Assembly (NCBI RefSeq): GCF_900312995.1
Contig: NZ_ONZI01000003.1
Coordinates: 372,001-436,000 of the forward strand
Length of the DNA stretch: 64,000 nucleotides
Direction: 5' to 3'
Source: Kushneria phyllosphaerae
GTDB taxonomy: Bacteria > Pseudomonadota > Gammaproteobacteria > Pseudomonadales > Halomonadaceae
Of this stretch, positions 45,020 through 55,028 are shown in pieces (position 1 is the stretch's first letter; each line of letters begins with the position of its first letter). The position numbers and the translations under genes were made by a program. The notes under the pieces were generated by a model. The model made no database searches. It saw only the letters and a list, made by a program, of their open reading frames with translations, and was not told the origin of the DNA.

Positions 45020-45524
45020 TCCTTCCCTGCTCGCCCGGCTGCGCATCGGGCATGGCTTTGATGTTCATCGCTTTGGCGAGGGGGATCATTTAATGCTGGG
45101 CGGCGTGCGCGTGGCCTTTGATCACGGTTTCGTAGCCCACTCCGATGGCGATGTGGTGCTGCATGCGTTAAGCGATGCGCTGCTGGGGGCCGCTGCTCTG
45201 GGCGATATCGGCCAGCATTTCCCTGATACCGAGGAACAGTGGCGCGGCGCCGACAGTCGTGCCCTGCTGCGTCACGTGGTATCGCTGGTCAACCAGCAGG
45301 GGTTCGGGCTGATCAACGTCGATGTCACCATTCTGGCCCAGGCGCCCAAAATGGCGCCGCATATTGGCGCCATGCGCGAAGTGATCGCAGACGACATCGC
45401 GCTTGAGATGTCGTGTGTCAACGTCAAGGCAACCACCACCGAAAAGCTTGGCTTTACCGGACGCGGTGAGGGCATTGCCGTGGAAGCCGTGGCGCTGTTG
45501 ATGCGCCATGACGAGGCGTCATGA
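45006..45524 (+). CDS. ispF: 2-C-methyl-D-erythritol 2,4-cyclodiphosphate synthase
   Basis: A 172-residue trimeric zinc enzyme. Zinc ligands are in [10 protein letters not shown] and [19 protein letters not shown]; [17 protein letters not shown] and [16 protein letters not shown] are invariant. GGAG lies 8 bases before the ATG. The next gene, truD, starts within its stop codon (ATGA). Confidence 0.98.
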   Translation: MSLSDPSLLARLRIGHGFDVHRFGEGDHLMLGGVRVAFDHGFVAHSDGDVVLHALSDALLGAAALGDIGQHFPDTEEQWRGADSRALLRHVVSLVNQQGFGLINVDVTILAQAPKMAPHIGAMREVIADDIALEMSCVNVKATTTEKLGFTGRGEGIAVEAVALLMRHDEAS

Positions 45525-46579
45525 CACAGGACATGAGCAGCTCCCCGGTGTCACCGCTGCCCGACTGGGCCAGAAGCCTGGGGCAGGCGCCTCATTCAGG
45601 GCGATTTCGTGAATTTCCCGAAGCCTTTCAGGTCGAAGAGCAGATGTCCTTTACGCCCGAGGGCGAGGGAGAGCATCTGTGGTTGCACTGTGAAAAGCGT
45701 AATCTGTCGACGGCGCAATTGATTCGCCACCTGTCGCATCAGCTGGAGGTGGCGCCGCGTGATATCGGGGTCAGTGGTCTCAAGGATCATACTGCCCTGA
45801 CGCTTCAGTGGGTGTCGGTGGCGCTGACCGGGCGGCCCACGCCGCCCGGATTGAGAGATCACATCGAGATGGACGGCTTAAGGCTTCTGGACGCTGGCCG
45901 GCATCCGCGCAAGCTGCGTCGCGGTGTGCATCGCGCCAATCGATTTGCTCTGTATGTGACGGGTGAGGCCGTCGCAGAAGGCTCGCTCGAGGCGCGCTGG
46001 CATGAACTGGCAGCGCACGGCGTGCCCAATTATTTCGGGCCCCAGCGCTTTGGTCATCAGGGCAGCAACCTCACCCGTGCCCGGGCGCTGATGGCGCGTG
46101 GCTGGAAGAAAAAGCAGGACCGCGATGGGTTTCTGCTGTCGAGTGCGCGCAGTTTTTTGTTCAATCAGGTGCTGAGTGCACGCATTGAGCAGGGAAACTG
46201 GGCCAGCGGTCTGGAAGGTGACGTTTTCAACCTCGAGGGCAGCGCCAGTCAGTTTGCCGGTGAAGCACTCGATGATGCTCTGCGAACGCGACTGGCCGCG
46301 CTGGATATTCACTCCACCGGCCCGCTCTGGGGGCGTGGTGACAGCGGCGTCAGTGGTGAGGCCCGCGCGCTCGAACGCACCGTGGCCGAGCGCGAGCCCT
46401 CGCTTGCCGAGGGCATCGAGAAGGCGGGTGCCGCTCCCATGCGGCGGCCGTTACGCCTTTGTCTCCAATCGCCCGAGCTTGAGCGCGACGGGGAAGGGCT
46501 CTGGCTTCGTTTTTCGCTGGCGCGCGGCGGTTTCGCCACGGCCGTGCTGCGTGAGCTTTTTCAGCACCCGGCCCTTTAA
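45521..46579 (+). CDS. truD: tRNA pseudouridine(13) synthase TruD
   Basis: A 352-residue synthase for pseudouridine 13 in tRNA-Glu. The catalytic Asp is in [15 protein letters not shown], and [15 protein letters not shown] marks the TRUD insertion domain. Codon overlap with ispF indicates a polycistronic message. The C-terminus ([14 protein letters not shown]) is the family's usual end. Confidence 0.97.
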   Translation: MTQDMSSSPVSPLPDWARSLGQAPHSGRFREFPEAFQVEEQMSFTPEGEGEHLWLHCEKRNLSTAQLIRHLSHQLEVAPRDIGVSGLKDHTALTLQWVSVALTGRPTPPGLRDHIEMDGLRLLDAGRHPRKLRRGVHRANRFALYVTGEAVAEGSLEARWHELAAHGVPNYFGPQRFGHQGSNLTRARALMARGWKKKQDRDGFLLSSARSFLFNQVLSARIEQGNWASGLEGDVFNLEGSASQFAGEALDDALRTRLAALDIHSTGPLWGRGDSGVSGEARALERTVAEREPSLAEGIEKAGAAPMRRPLRLCLQSPELERDGEGLWLRFSLARGGFATAVLRELFQHPAL

Positions 46580-46662
46580 AGGCGAGATGCCCCGAGCGGA
46601 CAGTCAGCCATGTGCCCGGGTGGTCTTATTCATTTTCGAACCGACATGAACAGGAACGTCCA

Positions 46663-47439
46663 ATGCGCAAACTGCTTTTATCCAATGATGACGGAGTTCA
46701 TGCCCCGGGACTCAGGGCGCTGCATGATTCGCTGATCAATCAGGCAAGGCTTCGGGTCATTGCCCCCGATCGTGACCGCAGCGGCGCCAGCAATTCGCTG
46801 ACGCTGGCCTATCCGCTGTCGCTGACGCCGATGGACAGCGGCTTTTACAGCGTGGATGGCACGCCGGCGGACTGCGTCTATCTGGGGGTCAGCGATATCT
46901 TTGATGAAACGGTGGATATGGTGATCTCCGGCATCAATCATGGTGCCAATCTGGGCGATGACGTGCTCTATTCCGGCACTGTGGCAGCGGCCATGGAAGG
47001 TCGCTCGCTGGGGCTTTCAGCGATTGCCATGTCGCTGGCCGGCCATCAGCATTTCGACACGGCCGGGCGGGTGGCCGCGACCCTGGTCGGCGCCGTCGAG
47101 CAGCTGGCGCTGCCGCCCCGCAGCCTTTTGAACGTCAACGTCCCTGATGTGCCATGGGAGGAACTCAAGGGCTTTCGGGTGACCCGGCAGGGCCAGCGTG
47201 GCCAGGGCAGTCAGCCCATACGGTTGCAGGATCCGCGGGGGCGAACCCGTTACTGGATTGCCGCCTCGGGAGACAGTGCCGACATGGGGGAAGACACCGA
47301 TTTTGCCGCCATCGAGGCCGGCTACGTTTCCATTACACCCCTTCAGACGGACCTGACTCGTCACGCCTCGATTGCCGATGTCAGCGGCTGGCTCGAGGCG
47401 TTGACCCGCCATCGTCAGCAGGGTGAAGACCTGAGCTGA
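46663..47439 (+). CDS. surE: 5'/3'-nucleotidase SurE
   Basis: A 258-residue metal-dependent nucleotidase. The acidic active site is [13 protein letters not shown] at the N-terminus, with SGASNSLT and [24 protein letters not shown] completing it. It dephosphorylates nucleoside monophosphates under stress. The ATG at 46663 was chosen because LLSNDDG begins 4 residues after it; CAGGA precedes it. Confidence 0.97.
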   Translation: MRKLLLSNDDGVHAPGLRALHDSLINQARLRVIAPDRDRSGASNSLTLAYPLSLTPMDSGFYSVDGTPADCVYLGVSDIFDETVDMVISGINHGANLGDDVLYSGTVAAAMEGRSLGLSAIAMSLAGHQHFDTAGRVAATLVGAVEQLALPPRSLLNVNVPDVPWEELKGFRVTRQGQRGQGSQPIRLQDPRGRTRYWIAASGDSADMGEDTDFAAIEAGYVSITPLQTDLTRHASIADVSGWLEALTRHRQQGEDLS

Positions 47440-47490
47440 CGGAATCGAGTGGATGAAGCGTGTCTGAGCACCTCGGGGCAGACAGTTGCC

Positions 47491-47516
47491 AGGGGCGATG
47501 AGATACTCGCGCCCCT
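47491..47516 (+). terminator. Possible hairpin after surE
   Basis: AGGGGCG / CGCCCCT arms with a 12-base loop, 52 bases past the stop. No T-run. Weak. Confidence 0.25.
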
Positions 47517-47625
47517 CGCATCGACAGGCGCGTTGCAGGCACTGTTTGCAGTTCGCCGCGGCGCGCGCTGTTGCAGGTTTTCCCGAGTCGGTCTTTGTGC
47601 CGCCCATTTATCTGGAGTAGAACAA

Positions 47626-48579
47626 GTGAAAAGGCATGTGACGCTTTTTCTGAAAGGCATGGGTATGGGAGCGGCGGATTCCGTGCCTGGCGTTTCCGGC
47701 GGTACCATCGCGTTTGTGACCGGCATCTATCAGGAACTGATCGAGACCATTCGTCGCTTTGGTCCGAGCGCGATCGGCGCATGGCGTGAACATGGCCTGA
47801 AGGGTCTGATCGTTCATCTCAATCTTGGCTTTTTGATACCGCTGCTGGCCGGCGTGGCGGCCAGCGTTTTGAGCCTTGCCCATCTGGTGAGCTATCTGCT
47901 GGACCACCAGACCATGCTGCTCAATGCCTTCTTTTTCGGGCTGGTGGTTGCCTCGGCGATCGTGGTGGCGCGTCGGCTGGATCGCTGGCGACTCGTTTTT
48001 TTGTTGCCTCTGGCCCTTGGGGCGCTGCTGGCGCATTTTCTGCCGGCCATTCTGCCCAGCGGTGGTGGGGGGCTGATGCTGTTTGTGGCAGGCGCCATTG
48101 CGATCAGTGCGATGCTGCTACCCGGTGTGTCCGGCAGCTTTTTATTGTTGACCATGGGCATGTATCACACCGTGATTGACGCCATCAAGGCGTTCGATCT
48201 TGTCGTCATGGCGCAGTTTGCGATGGGCTGTCTGCTGGGGCTTTTCACCTTTTCGCGCGTGCTGTCGTGGCTTTTCAAGCATCACTATTCCACCACGCTT
48301 TATCTGCTGATCGGCTTTATTCTGGGATCGCTTCCGGTACTCTGGCCCTGGCGTTCGCTGGAAAGTTATACGATGTCCCCGGATGGCGAAGTGGTGCCTC
48401 TGAAGTACAGACTGCTGTCACCGGAAGCCTATACGGCCGTCACCGGTGAACCGGCACACCTGTGGATCGCACTGGCGCTGGCGCTGGTCGGATTTATCGT
48501 GGTGGTGGCCGTGGGAGAACGTTCCGGGGATGACTCGTCACGGGTCTCCACGGACAGTCAATCAATGTCAAAGGAGTAG
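47626..48579 (+). CDS. DUF368 family protein, PopT-type undecaprenyl-phosphate transporter
   Basis: A 317-residue membrane protein with about eight helices. Family motifs GMGMGAADSVPGVSGGTIAFVTGIYQEL and the second copy ISAMLLPGVSGSFLLLTMGMYHTVIDAI are both present. DUF368 proteins are reported to return undecaprenyl phosphate across the inner membrane. The GTG at 47626 has CTGGAG 9 bases before it. It sits between surE and nlpD, where E. coli has pcm. Confidence 0.9.
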   Translation: MKRHVTLFLKGMGMGAADSVPGVSGGTIAFVTGIYQELIETIRRFGPSAIGAWREHGLKGLIVHLNLGFLIPLLAGVAASVLSLAHLVSYLLDHQTMLLNAFFFGLVVASAIVVARRLDRWRLVFLLPLALGALLAHFLPAILPSGGGGLMLFVAGAIAISAMLLPGVSGSFLLLTMGMYHTVIDAIKAFDLVVMAQFAMGCLLGLFTFSRVLSWLFKHHYSTTLYLLIGFILGSLPVLWPWRSLESYTMSPDGEVVPLKYRLLSPEAYTAVTGEPAHLWIALALALVGFIVVVAVGERSGDDSSRVSTDSQSMSKE

Positions 48580-48588
48580 AGCAAAGAC

Positions 48589-49674
48589 ATGGTTCGATTT
48601 CATCTGCGCATGCGACAGGTCACTCTGGGCAGCAGTGTTGTTTTGATGGCGGTGCTGGGTGGCTGCGCTCAGATCAGCAACGCGCCTGCCGTCGAAGAGG
48701 CCTCGTTCAATCAAAATGCGATGGCCAACGGCATCTATCACGTCCAGCGTGGCGATACGATCTACTCGATTGGCTGGAAAACCGGCATCGATTTCCGTCG
48801 CCTTGCTTCGCTGAACAACCTTGCGCCCCCTTACGCCATTGAGCCCGGTCAGGCGCTGCGGCTTAATGAAAGCGTCAATGCACCGGCGCTGTCCTCGGCG
48901 TCTTCGGCCTCCTCGTCGGGCACCAGCGGTACGCACGCCACGGCGCTCAGCGGTGCTCAGGGCACTGACAGCAGTGGCGGCGATGACAGCTGGTTGTCCC
49001 CGGATGAGGACTCCATCAATCGCAGTCACAGCACCGGTGCCAATGCCGGCTCGCCAACGACGCTTTCCCAGGGCGCCGTCGGCGCGGCGGCCGGTGTGGG
49101 TGCCGCCGCCGGCAGTGCAGCCAGCAGCGGTTCTGGAGGCAGTCAGACCAGCCAGACCGGTACACAGGGTCCGGCTCCGACACCGGACAGCAGTGCTTCA
49201 TCCGGGAGCAGCAGTGCCGGCAAGGAAGACACCGGCGGCACTGCAGTGGCGGGCAAAACCACCAGTGAAGACCGCTCTGATCGCACCTATACCCCCACCA
49301 GCAATATCCAGTGGCAATGGCCGACACAGGGCAAGGTTGTGGGTGATTTTGGCGACAAGACAAATCTCACGGCCGGGATTGATATTGCTGGTCAAAAGGG
49401 GCAACCTGTCAAGGCAGCCGGCCCCGGTATTGTCGTCTACGCCGGTAATGGCGTTCGCGGCTATGGCAATCTCATCATCCTCAAGCACAACGATCACTTC
49501 CTCAGCGCCTACGCGCATAATGACGCCTTGAACGTCAAGGAAAACGATGTCGTGCGTCAGGGCGAAACGATTGCCACCATGGGGTCCACGGACGCAGACA
49601 GCGTCAAGCTGCATTTTGAAATACGCCAGGATGGCCAACCGAAGGATCCGCTGCAGTATCTTCCGGATCGCTGA
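48589..49674 (+). CDS. nlpD: Lipoprotein NlpD (LysM, degenerate LytM)
   Basis: A 361-residue outer-membrane lipoprotein that activates the amidase AmiC. The lipobox is VLGGC (Cys26). A LysM domain (IYHVQRGDTIYSIGWKTGIDFRRLASLN) is followed by a 150-residue Ser/Gly/Ala/Thr-rich linker, then a LytM domain. LytM zinc ligands are lost: VKLHFEIR keeps one His of HxH, and GIDIAG replaces the usual His, as expected for an activator. It directly precedes rpoS; the rpoS promoter usually lies within nlpD. Confidence 0.94.
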   Translation: MVRFHLRMRQVTLGSSVVLMAVLGGCAQISNAPAVEEASFNQNAMANGIYHVQRGDTIYSIGWKTGIDFRRLASLNNLAPPYAIEPGQALRLNESVNAPALSSASSASSSGTSGTHATALSGAQGTDSSGGDDSWLSPDEDSINRSHSTGANAGSPTTLSQGAVGAAAGVGAAAGSAASSGSGGSQTSQTGTQGPAPTPDSSASSGSSSAGKEDTGGTAVAGKTTSEDRSDRTYTPTSNIQWQWPTQGKVVGDFGDKTNLTAGIDIAGQKGQPVKAAGPGIVVYAGNGVRGYGNLIILKHNDHFLSAYAHNDALNVKENDVVRQGETIATMGSTDADSVKLHFEIRQDGQPKDPLQYLPDR

Positions 49675-49784
49675 GGCACCAGGGAGACCGCTCATCCCTA
49701 TCGAGATGAGCGGTGTTATGAGACCCGAAGGGTTGTCGACATGGTCGATAACACGGGAATCTCAAACGAAAAGGGGAAGTCGAT

Positions 49785-50765
49785 ATGAGCGTGGTTGAAC
49801 AGGGATTGCACGACGACGTTGAAGTGGAAGAGAGCGAAAACGAGTTGACGCTCGATGACAGTAATGACAAGGAAGTGGATAACGCAGACGCGTTCGAAAA
49901 AGCCCTGAACAGGGAAGAACGCCAGCAGCATCAAAGTCTTGATGCCACCCAGATTTATCTCAACGAGATTGGATTTTCCCCGCTTCTGACACCGGAAGAG
50001 GAAGTTTACTACGGCCGTCTGGCGCGCAAGGGTGACCCTGCCGGACGCCAGCGCATGATCGAATCCAACCTGCGCCTGGTCGTCAAGATCGCACGGCGCT
50101 ATCTCAATCGTGGTCTGACCCTGCTGGATCTGATCGAGGAAGGTAACCTCGGGCTGATCCGTGCGGTGGAAAAATTCGACCCCGAGCGCGGCTTTCGCTT
50201 TTCGACCTATGCCACCTGGTGGATTCGCCAGACCATTGAACGGGCGCTGATGAATCAGACCCGCACCATTCGTCTGCCCATTCACGTGGTCAAGGAACTC
50301 AATGTCTACCTGCGTGCCTCGCGCGAGCTGACACAGAAGCTTGATCATGAGCCCACGGCAGATGATATCGCCACCCATCTGGACCGTCCGGTAGAGTCGG
50401 TCAAGCGCATGATGGGGCTCAACGAGCGGGTGTCTTCGGTCGATTACCCGGTCGGCAGCGAAAACGACAAGCCGTTGCTGGACACGCTGGCCGATGAAAA
50501 CGAGTCGGGGCCGGAGTCCGAGCTGGTCGATTTTGACGTCAAGGCGCATGTTGATGAATGGCTGGGCGAGCTGACCGAAAAGCAGATGGAAGTAGTGGTA
50601 CGCCGCTTCGGGCTGCGCGGGCATGAAGCGGCCACGCTTGAAGAGGTGGGCGAAGAAATCGGCCTGACGCGCGAGCGCGTTCGCCAGATCCAGGTAGAGG
50701 CGCTTAAAAAGCTGCGTCGCATGCTTGAAAAGCAGGGCCTGTCTCTGGACTCCATCTTTGAGTAA
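49785..50765 (+). CDS. rpoS: RNA polymerase sigma factor RpoS
   Basis: A 326-residue stationary-phase sigma factor. Regions 1.2 ([24 protein letters not shown]), 2 ([45 protein letters not shown]), 3 and 4.2 ([29 protein letters not shown]) are complete. GGGGAAG lies before the ATG. The stress genes elsewhere in the window (csbD, treS, DUF2945) would be natural targets, which is inference. Confidence 0.98.
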   Translation: MSVVEQGLHDDVEVEESENELTLDDSNDKEVDNADAFEKALNREERQQHQSLDATQIYLNEIGFSPLLTPEEEVYYGRLARKGDPAGRQRMIESNLRLVVKIARRYLNRGLTLLDLIEEGNLGLIRAVEKFDPERGFRFSTYATWWIRQTIERALMNQTRTIRLPIHVVKELNVYLRASRELTQKLDHEPTADDIATHLDRPVESVKRMMGLNERVSSVDYPVGSENDKPLLDTLADENESGPESELVDFDVKAHVDEWLGELTEKQMEVVVRRFGLRGHEAATLEEVGEEIGLTRERVRQIQVEALKKLRRMLEKQGLSLDSIFE

Positions 50766-50821
50766 GCCGCTCATGGCCTGACACCGTCAGGCAAGCCATC
50801 AACTGACCCGGGCAGATGATC

Positions 50822-50852
50822 AAAAACGGCGCCAATCTGGCGCTGTTTTTTT
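50822..50852 (+). terminator. Intrinsic terminator of rpoS
   Basis: AAAAACGGCGCC / GGCGCTGTTTTT (one G-T pair) with a five-base loop and a T-run, 56 bases after the stop. Confidence 0.85.
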
Positions 50853-50960
50853 GATTGGCCTTTCTGGCCCGGTCAATCAGCAGACGTTGACCGCCTTTAA
50901 ACATTCAGGGATGTATGTAAAATCCTGCAATGTGCTAAGCTCGCACCCCATAAGGTAGCT

Positions 50961-50981
50961 GCACTGTACTCATGACAGTGC
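50961..50981. promoter_or_regulatory. Inverted repeat in the tolC leader
   Basis: GCACTGT / ACAGTGC, perfect 7-base arms with a 7-base spacer, 85 bases before the TolC start. Could be an operator or leader hairpin. Confidence 0.35.
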
Positions 50982-51065
50982 GCTCAAGAATGCGACAAGG
51001 TTGCCCGCCGGTCACAAGATACTGACCAGAGACGGCCATAACCGTTTTAGACAGGGAATCATTCG

Positions 51066-52664
51066 ATGCGTAAGTTCAGAGTACTGCCACTGGTGCTTGC
51101 CGTCTCGCTCGCGGGCCAGGCTCAGGCTGCTGACCTGATGTCCATCGCGCGCGATGCACTGGTTAACAACGCCGATCTCGCCGCCTCAAGATCAGGCTAT
51201 AACAGTGTGCAGGCCGGTGAAGATATCGAGCGCGGCGACCTGCTGCCTCAGGTCAGTGCTACCGGCAGCGTCACGCGCTACAACATCACTTCTTCCCAGA
51301 GCAGCAACCTTGCCGCTGCAGGCGCAGGCGCAAACGGGGGCGCTGGCGGTATCAACGCTGGCGGTGGCAGTGACAATCACTACACCGGCAGTACGGTGCA
51401 GTTACAGGCCACTCAGGCCCTGTTTGATGCCACCAACTGGTATCAGCTGGAAGCGTCCAAACGCCAGACCGCCCAGGAAGCCCTGAACCTGCGCGTCGAT
51501 CGCCAGCAGCTGCTTTATAACGTCGCTCAGGCCTATTTCGAAGTGCTGCGTGCCAAGGAACAGCTCGACACCCTGCGTGCCGAAGAGCAGGCCGTCTCGC
51601 GCCAGCTTGAGCAGGTACGCCAGCAGTTTGATGTTGGCATCGTGGCCGCTACCGATGTGTATGAGGCTCAGGCATCCTATGACCTGACCCGCTCGCAGCG
51701 GATCTCTCAGGAAAGCACCCTGCAGGTCAACTTCGAAGCGCTCGAGCAGCTGACCGGCAAGCAGTATTCCAGCATCGATGGCCTGGCCGATGACATGCCC
51801 ATCGAGCGTCCGACACCGGCCAGCCAGCAGGCATGGGTCGAGATGGCCTCCAGCCAGAATCTGGATCTGCTGGCCGCACGGGCCGCCGTCAAGGTGGCGC
51901 GAGCCAATCTTGATACCTCGCGTGCCGGGCACCTGCCTGTCCTGTCCGCCTTTGCCAACTATCAGTATGGTGACAGCGATCAGGACAACCTGCGCGGCAA
52001 CAACGAACAGAACCAGATCGGGCTGGAAGCCACCATTCCCATCTACACCGGGGGTTCGACCAGCGCTCAGGTCCGTCAGAGCACGTACTCGCTGGAACAG
52101 ACCCAGTATCAGCAGGAATCACAGCTGCGCACTGCCGTTCAGCAGGTACGCTCCTACTATGCTCAGACGCTCAACAACGTCCTGAGCGTGCAGGCCCAAA
52201 AGCGCTCCATTGAGTCCAATCGCAGTGCGCTGGAAGCCACTCGCAATGGCTATGAAGTCGGCACGCGTAATATTGTCGATGTCCTGCAGGCCCAGCAGAA
52301 TCTCTTTACCGCGATCTCCAACTACGCCGATGCACGTTATGATTACGTGCTCAACCTGTTGAGTCTTCGTCAGGAGGCCGGCATTCTGGATGTCGATACG
52401 CTGGATGTTCTCAATGGCTGGCTGCGTGCCGACAAGGCAGTGCTGCTGAACTTTGAGTCGCAGGGAACCACGGGGCTTGGCATCGGTGACGATCAGCCCG
52501 ACCCCGGCATGAATGGCCCCAGTCCGCTGGAAGGCAGCCAGGGAGGTGCCGGTCAGCGTCAACTGCCGCCGCCCAACCGTACCGCCCTGCCGGATGACAA
52601 TGATCTCAACGGTCTGGGGCGTGGTGGACTGGGGCGCGACATGTCCGGCAACACCGGCTACTGA
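51066..52664 (+). CDS. TolC-family outer-membrane channel protein
   Basis: A 532-residue outer-membrane efflux protein. Signal peptide (KFRVLPLVLAVSLAGQAQAA) is followed by the two TolC repeats with long helical segments: ARDALVNNADLAASRSGY, QRQTAQEALNLRVDRQQLLYNVAQAYFEVLRAKEQLDTL, and the second-repeat VRSYYAQTLNNVLSVQAQKRS, YEVGTRNIVDVLQAQQNLF. The C-terminal 90 residues form a Gly/Pro/Asn-rich tail. It is not paired with its pump here, so it likely serves several type I or RND systems. A TTGACC lies at 50887 but a good -10 is not clear. Confidence 0.93.
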   Translation: MRKFRVLPLVLAVSLAGQAQAADLMSIARDALVNNADLAASRSGYNSVQAGEDIERGDLLPQVSATGSVTRYNITSSQSSNLAAAGAGANGGAGGINAGGGSDNHYTGSTVQLQATQALFDATNWYQLEASKRQTAQEALNLRVDRQQLLYNVAQAYFEVLRAKEQLDTLRAEEQAVSRQLEQVRQQFDVGIVAATDVYEAQASYDLTRSQRISQESTLQVNFEALEQLTGKQYSSIDGLADDMPIERPTPASQQAWVEMASSQNLDLLAARAAVKVARANLDTSRAGHLPVLSAFANYQYGDSDQDNLRGNNEQNQIGLEATIPIYTGGSTSAQVRQSTYSLEQTQYQQESQLRTAVQQVRSYYAQTLNNVLSVQAQKRSIESNRSALEATRNGYEVGTRNIVDVLQAQQNLFTAISNYADARYDYVLNLLSLRQEAGILDVDTLDVLNGWLRADKAVLLNFESQGTTGLGIGDDQPDPGMNGPSPLEGSQGGAGQRQLPPPNRTALPDDNDLNGLGRGGLGRDMSGNTGY

Positions 52665-52694
52665 TACCCATCCTTTTGCACGGGGCTTGATCAC

Positions 52695-53831
52695 ATGAGG
52701 CCGCTGACAGCGCATATTGACCTGAATGCGCTGCGTCACAACTACCTGCAGGCGCGCCGGTATGCGCCAGAGGCGCGCGCCATGGCCGTGCTCAAGGCCA
52801 ATGCCTACGGTCATGGCGCTATCGCCTGTGCTCAGGCCCTGCAGGATCTGGCACCGGCCATGGCGGTGGCCTGTCTGGAAGAGGGGCAGGCCCTTCGTGC
52901 CCGCGGCATCGAATGTCCCATTGTGCTGCTGGAAGGCTTTTTCGAGGCCGATGAGCTCGATGAGGTCATTACGGGCGGCTACTGGAGTGTGCTGCATACG
53001 CACTGGCAGGTTGATGCGCTGCTGACGCGGCTCGCGCGCTGGCCGCAGCACCGAATGACCGTGCTGGTCAAATGCGACAGCGGCATGCACCGGCTGGGGT
53101 TTGCCCCCGAAGAAGTCGGGGATCTTTGTGGGCGTCTGCAGGCGCATGCCGGGATCGAGCAGACGCTGCTGATGACCCACTTCGCAACGGCCGACACCCC
53201 CGATAGCCCGCTTTTGACCGCCCAGCTCGAGACGATCAATGCCCTGCGTTGCCTGCTTGATCTGCCCGGCTGTTTTGCCAATTCTCCTGCCACCCTGGGC
53301 GTGCCGGCTTCCCGGCATGACTGGGTACGCCCGGGCGTCATGCTCTATGGCGTCAATCCGCTGGAACCTCAACACGCGCTGCATGACGAGATCGAACAGA
53401 TACTTCGCCCGGTCATGACGCTGGAAAGCCGGATCATTGCCGTGCGCGAATTACAGTCCGGTGAGCCCATCGGCTATGGTGCGCGCCATGTCACCCATCG
53501 ACCCACACGGGTCGGCGTGGTGGCCTGCGGCTACGGTGATGGTTATGATCGTCATGCCAGAGAGGGCACCCCGGTTCTGGTGGAAGGAAAGCGCGCCGCC
53601 ATTGCCGGACGCGTCTCGATGGACATGCTGACCGTGGACATCACCGAGCTGCCCGAGGCCGGCATCGGATCACGCGTGACCCTTTGGGGGCGCGACGCCA
53701 GCGGTTCGGAGCTCAGCGTCAGCGAGGTGGCAAGCTGGTGCGATACCATCGCCTATACGCTGCTGACCGGCATACTGCCGCGCGTGCCGCGTTGTTATCA
53801 TCAGGACGACGACGCTCGAGAGAGCGTCTGA
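52695..53831 (+). CDS. alr: Alanine racemase
   Basis: A 378-residue PLP enzyme making D-alanine for peptidoglycan. The PLP lysine is in MAVLKANAYGHGA, the Tyr base in GYGDGYDRHA, and RVSMDMLTVDITELP and PGVMLYG complete the site. Both domains are present. The ribosome site is weak. A two-unit 13-base repeat follows the stop. Confidence 0.97.
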   Translation: MRPLTAHIDLNALRHNYLQARRYAPEARAMAVLKANAYGHGAIACAQALQDLAPAMAVACLEEGQALRARGIECPIVLLEGFFEADELDEVITGGYWSVLHTHWQVDALLTRLARWPQHRMTVLVKCDSGMHRLGFAPEEVGDLCGRLQAHAGIEQTLLMTHFATADTPDSPLLTAQLETINALRCLLDLPGCFANSPATLGVPASRHDWVRPGVMLYGVNPLEPQHALHDEIEQILRPVMTLESRIIAVRELQSGEPIGYGARHVTHRPTRVGVVACGYGDGYDRHAREGTPVLVEGKRAAIAGRVSMDMLTVDITELPEAGIGSRVTLWGRDASGSELSVSEVASWCDTIAYTLLTGILPRVPRCYHQDDDARESV

Positions 53832-53841
53832 TACCAGCGCG

Positions 53842-53867
53842 TTGTTCTGATGAATTGTTCTGATGGG
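53842..53867. repeat. Two tandem 13-base repeats after alr
   Basis: TTGTTCTGATGAA and TTGTTCTGATGGG, adjoining, 10 bases past the stop; TTGTCGAT may begin a third. Confidence 0.8.
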
Positions 53868-53970
53868 TTGTCGATAGCCGGTGCCTTGTTCCGTGATCCC
53901 TTATTAGTGTCTGCCGCGTGATACACATGCGCCAGCGCGTCTGCCCGCAGGAAGTTACACAGGCTGATTG

Positions 53971-54903
53971 ATGAGTAAACGCAAACGTCACGACTACCCC
54001 GAATCCTTTGCGCATCCGCGCTACTGGTCCACCTGGTGTGCGATCGGCTTGATGCGCGTGGGCGCCTTTCTGCCCTGGCGGCTCAAGCTGTGGGTCGGCA
54101 CGGCCATTGGCGAGCTGGTATGGCGCTTCGTCAAACGTCGTCGCCATATCACCGAGACCAATCTGCGGCTGTGTTTCCCCGAGCTGGGGGAGCGCGAGCT
54201 CGCCAGACTGGTGCGGCGTACCTTCCATGCCAACGGCATAGGTATTCTGGAAACCGCCACCGGCTGGTGTCGCGACCCCGAGCACCTGCGTCACCGGGTC
54301 AGCTTCAAGGGCACCGAGCACATGGAGGCGGCGAAAGCCCGCGGCAAGGGGGTGCTGATCATTGGTATCCACTTCTCGACGCTGGATCTGGGCGGTGCGC
54401 TGCACTCGCTGTTCTTTGATGCCGACGTGGTGTATCGACCGCACAACAATCCCCTGTTCGAGCATTTCATGACGAAAGCGCGGCGCGGGATTTTCGGTGC
54501 CGCCATTGATCGGCATGATCTGCGTGGCGTGGTCCGGCGCGTCAAGGGCGGTCATGCGGTCTGGTATTCGCCGGATCAGGACTTTGGCCGCGACGCGAGC
54601 GTGTTTGCCCCATTTTTCGGCATTGATGCCGCCTCCATCCGGTTGACCTCCAAGATTGCGCGCATGACCGGTGCACCGGTCATGCCGCTGATGTTTCATC
54701 GCAATCCGGACAATCGCACCTATACGCTCGAATATCTGCCGGCGCTGGAAAACTTCCCCAGCGGCGATGAGGTGGCTGATGCCACTCAGGTCAACGCCTT
54801 TATCGAAATGGCCATTCGCAAGCATCCCGAGCAGTATCTCTGGCTGCATCGTCGCTTCAAGACCCGCCCGGAAGGGGAGGCGTCCTTCTACGACCAGCGT
54901 TGA
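53971..54903 (+). CDS. Lipid A late acyltransferase, LpxL/LpxM family (second copy)
   Basis: A 310-residue inner-membrane acyltransferase. GIHFSTLDLGG carries the catalytic HX4D, and WYSPDQDFGRDASVFAPFFG and YLWLHRRFKTRP are typical of the LpxL group (lauroyl transfer to Kdo2-lipid IVA). It is closer to LpxL than the copy at 35720. The ATG at 53971 is one codon inside the open frame. A strong terminator lies beyond. Confidence 0.93.
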   Translation: MSKRKRHDYPESFAHPRYWSTWCAIGLMRVGAFLPWRLKLWVGTAIGELVWRFVKRRRHITETNLRLCFPELGERELARLVRRTFHANGIGILETATGWCRDPEHLRHRVSFKGTEHMEAAKARGKGVLIIGIHFSTLDLGGALHSLFFDADVVYRPHNNPLFEHFMTKARRGIFGAAIDRHDLRGVVRRVKGGHAVWYSPDQDFGRDASVFAPFFGIDAASIRLTSKIARMTGAPVMPLMFHRNPDNRTYTLEYLPALENFPSGDEVADATQVNAFIEMAIRKHPEQYLWLHRRFKTRPEGEASFYDQR

Positions 54904-54930
54904 CGTCGTGACAGAAGGGACGTGATCAAG

Positions 54931-54978
54931 GCCACGTCATGAAAAAAGCCACGTCGTAAAAAGCCGCGTTATAAAAAA
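54931..54978. repeat. Three tandem 15-17-base repeats before the lpxL/ettA terminator
   Basis: GCCACGTCATGAAAAAA, GCCACGTCGTAAAAA and GCCGCGTTATAAAAAA adjoin, and the A-run of the last one is part of the terminator stem. Confidence 0.8.
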
Positions 54979-55005
54979 GGGCCACCCCAATGGGGTGGCC
55001 CTTTT
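54975..55005. terminator. Bidirectional terminator between lpxL copy and ettA
   Basis: AAAAGGGCCACCCC / GGGGTGGCCCTTTT, 14-base perfect stem, AAT loop; A and T runs serve both strands. Confidence 0.92.
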
Positions 55006-55028
55006 AATGCACCGGAGACTGAGCTCGA

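Noticed and set aside
52119..53384. 421-codon minus-strand frame opposite tolC/alr
   Set aside because: It crosses two real genes and their spacer and shows no protein-like pattern.
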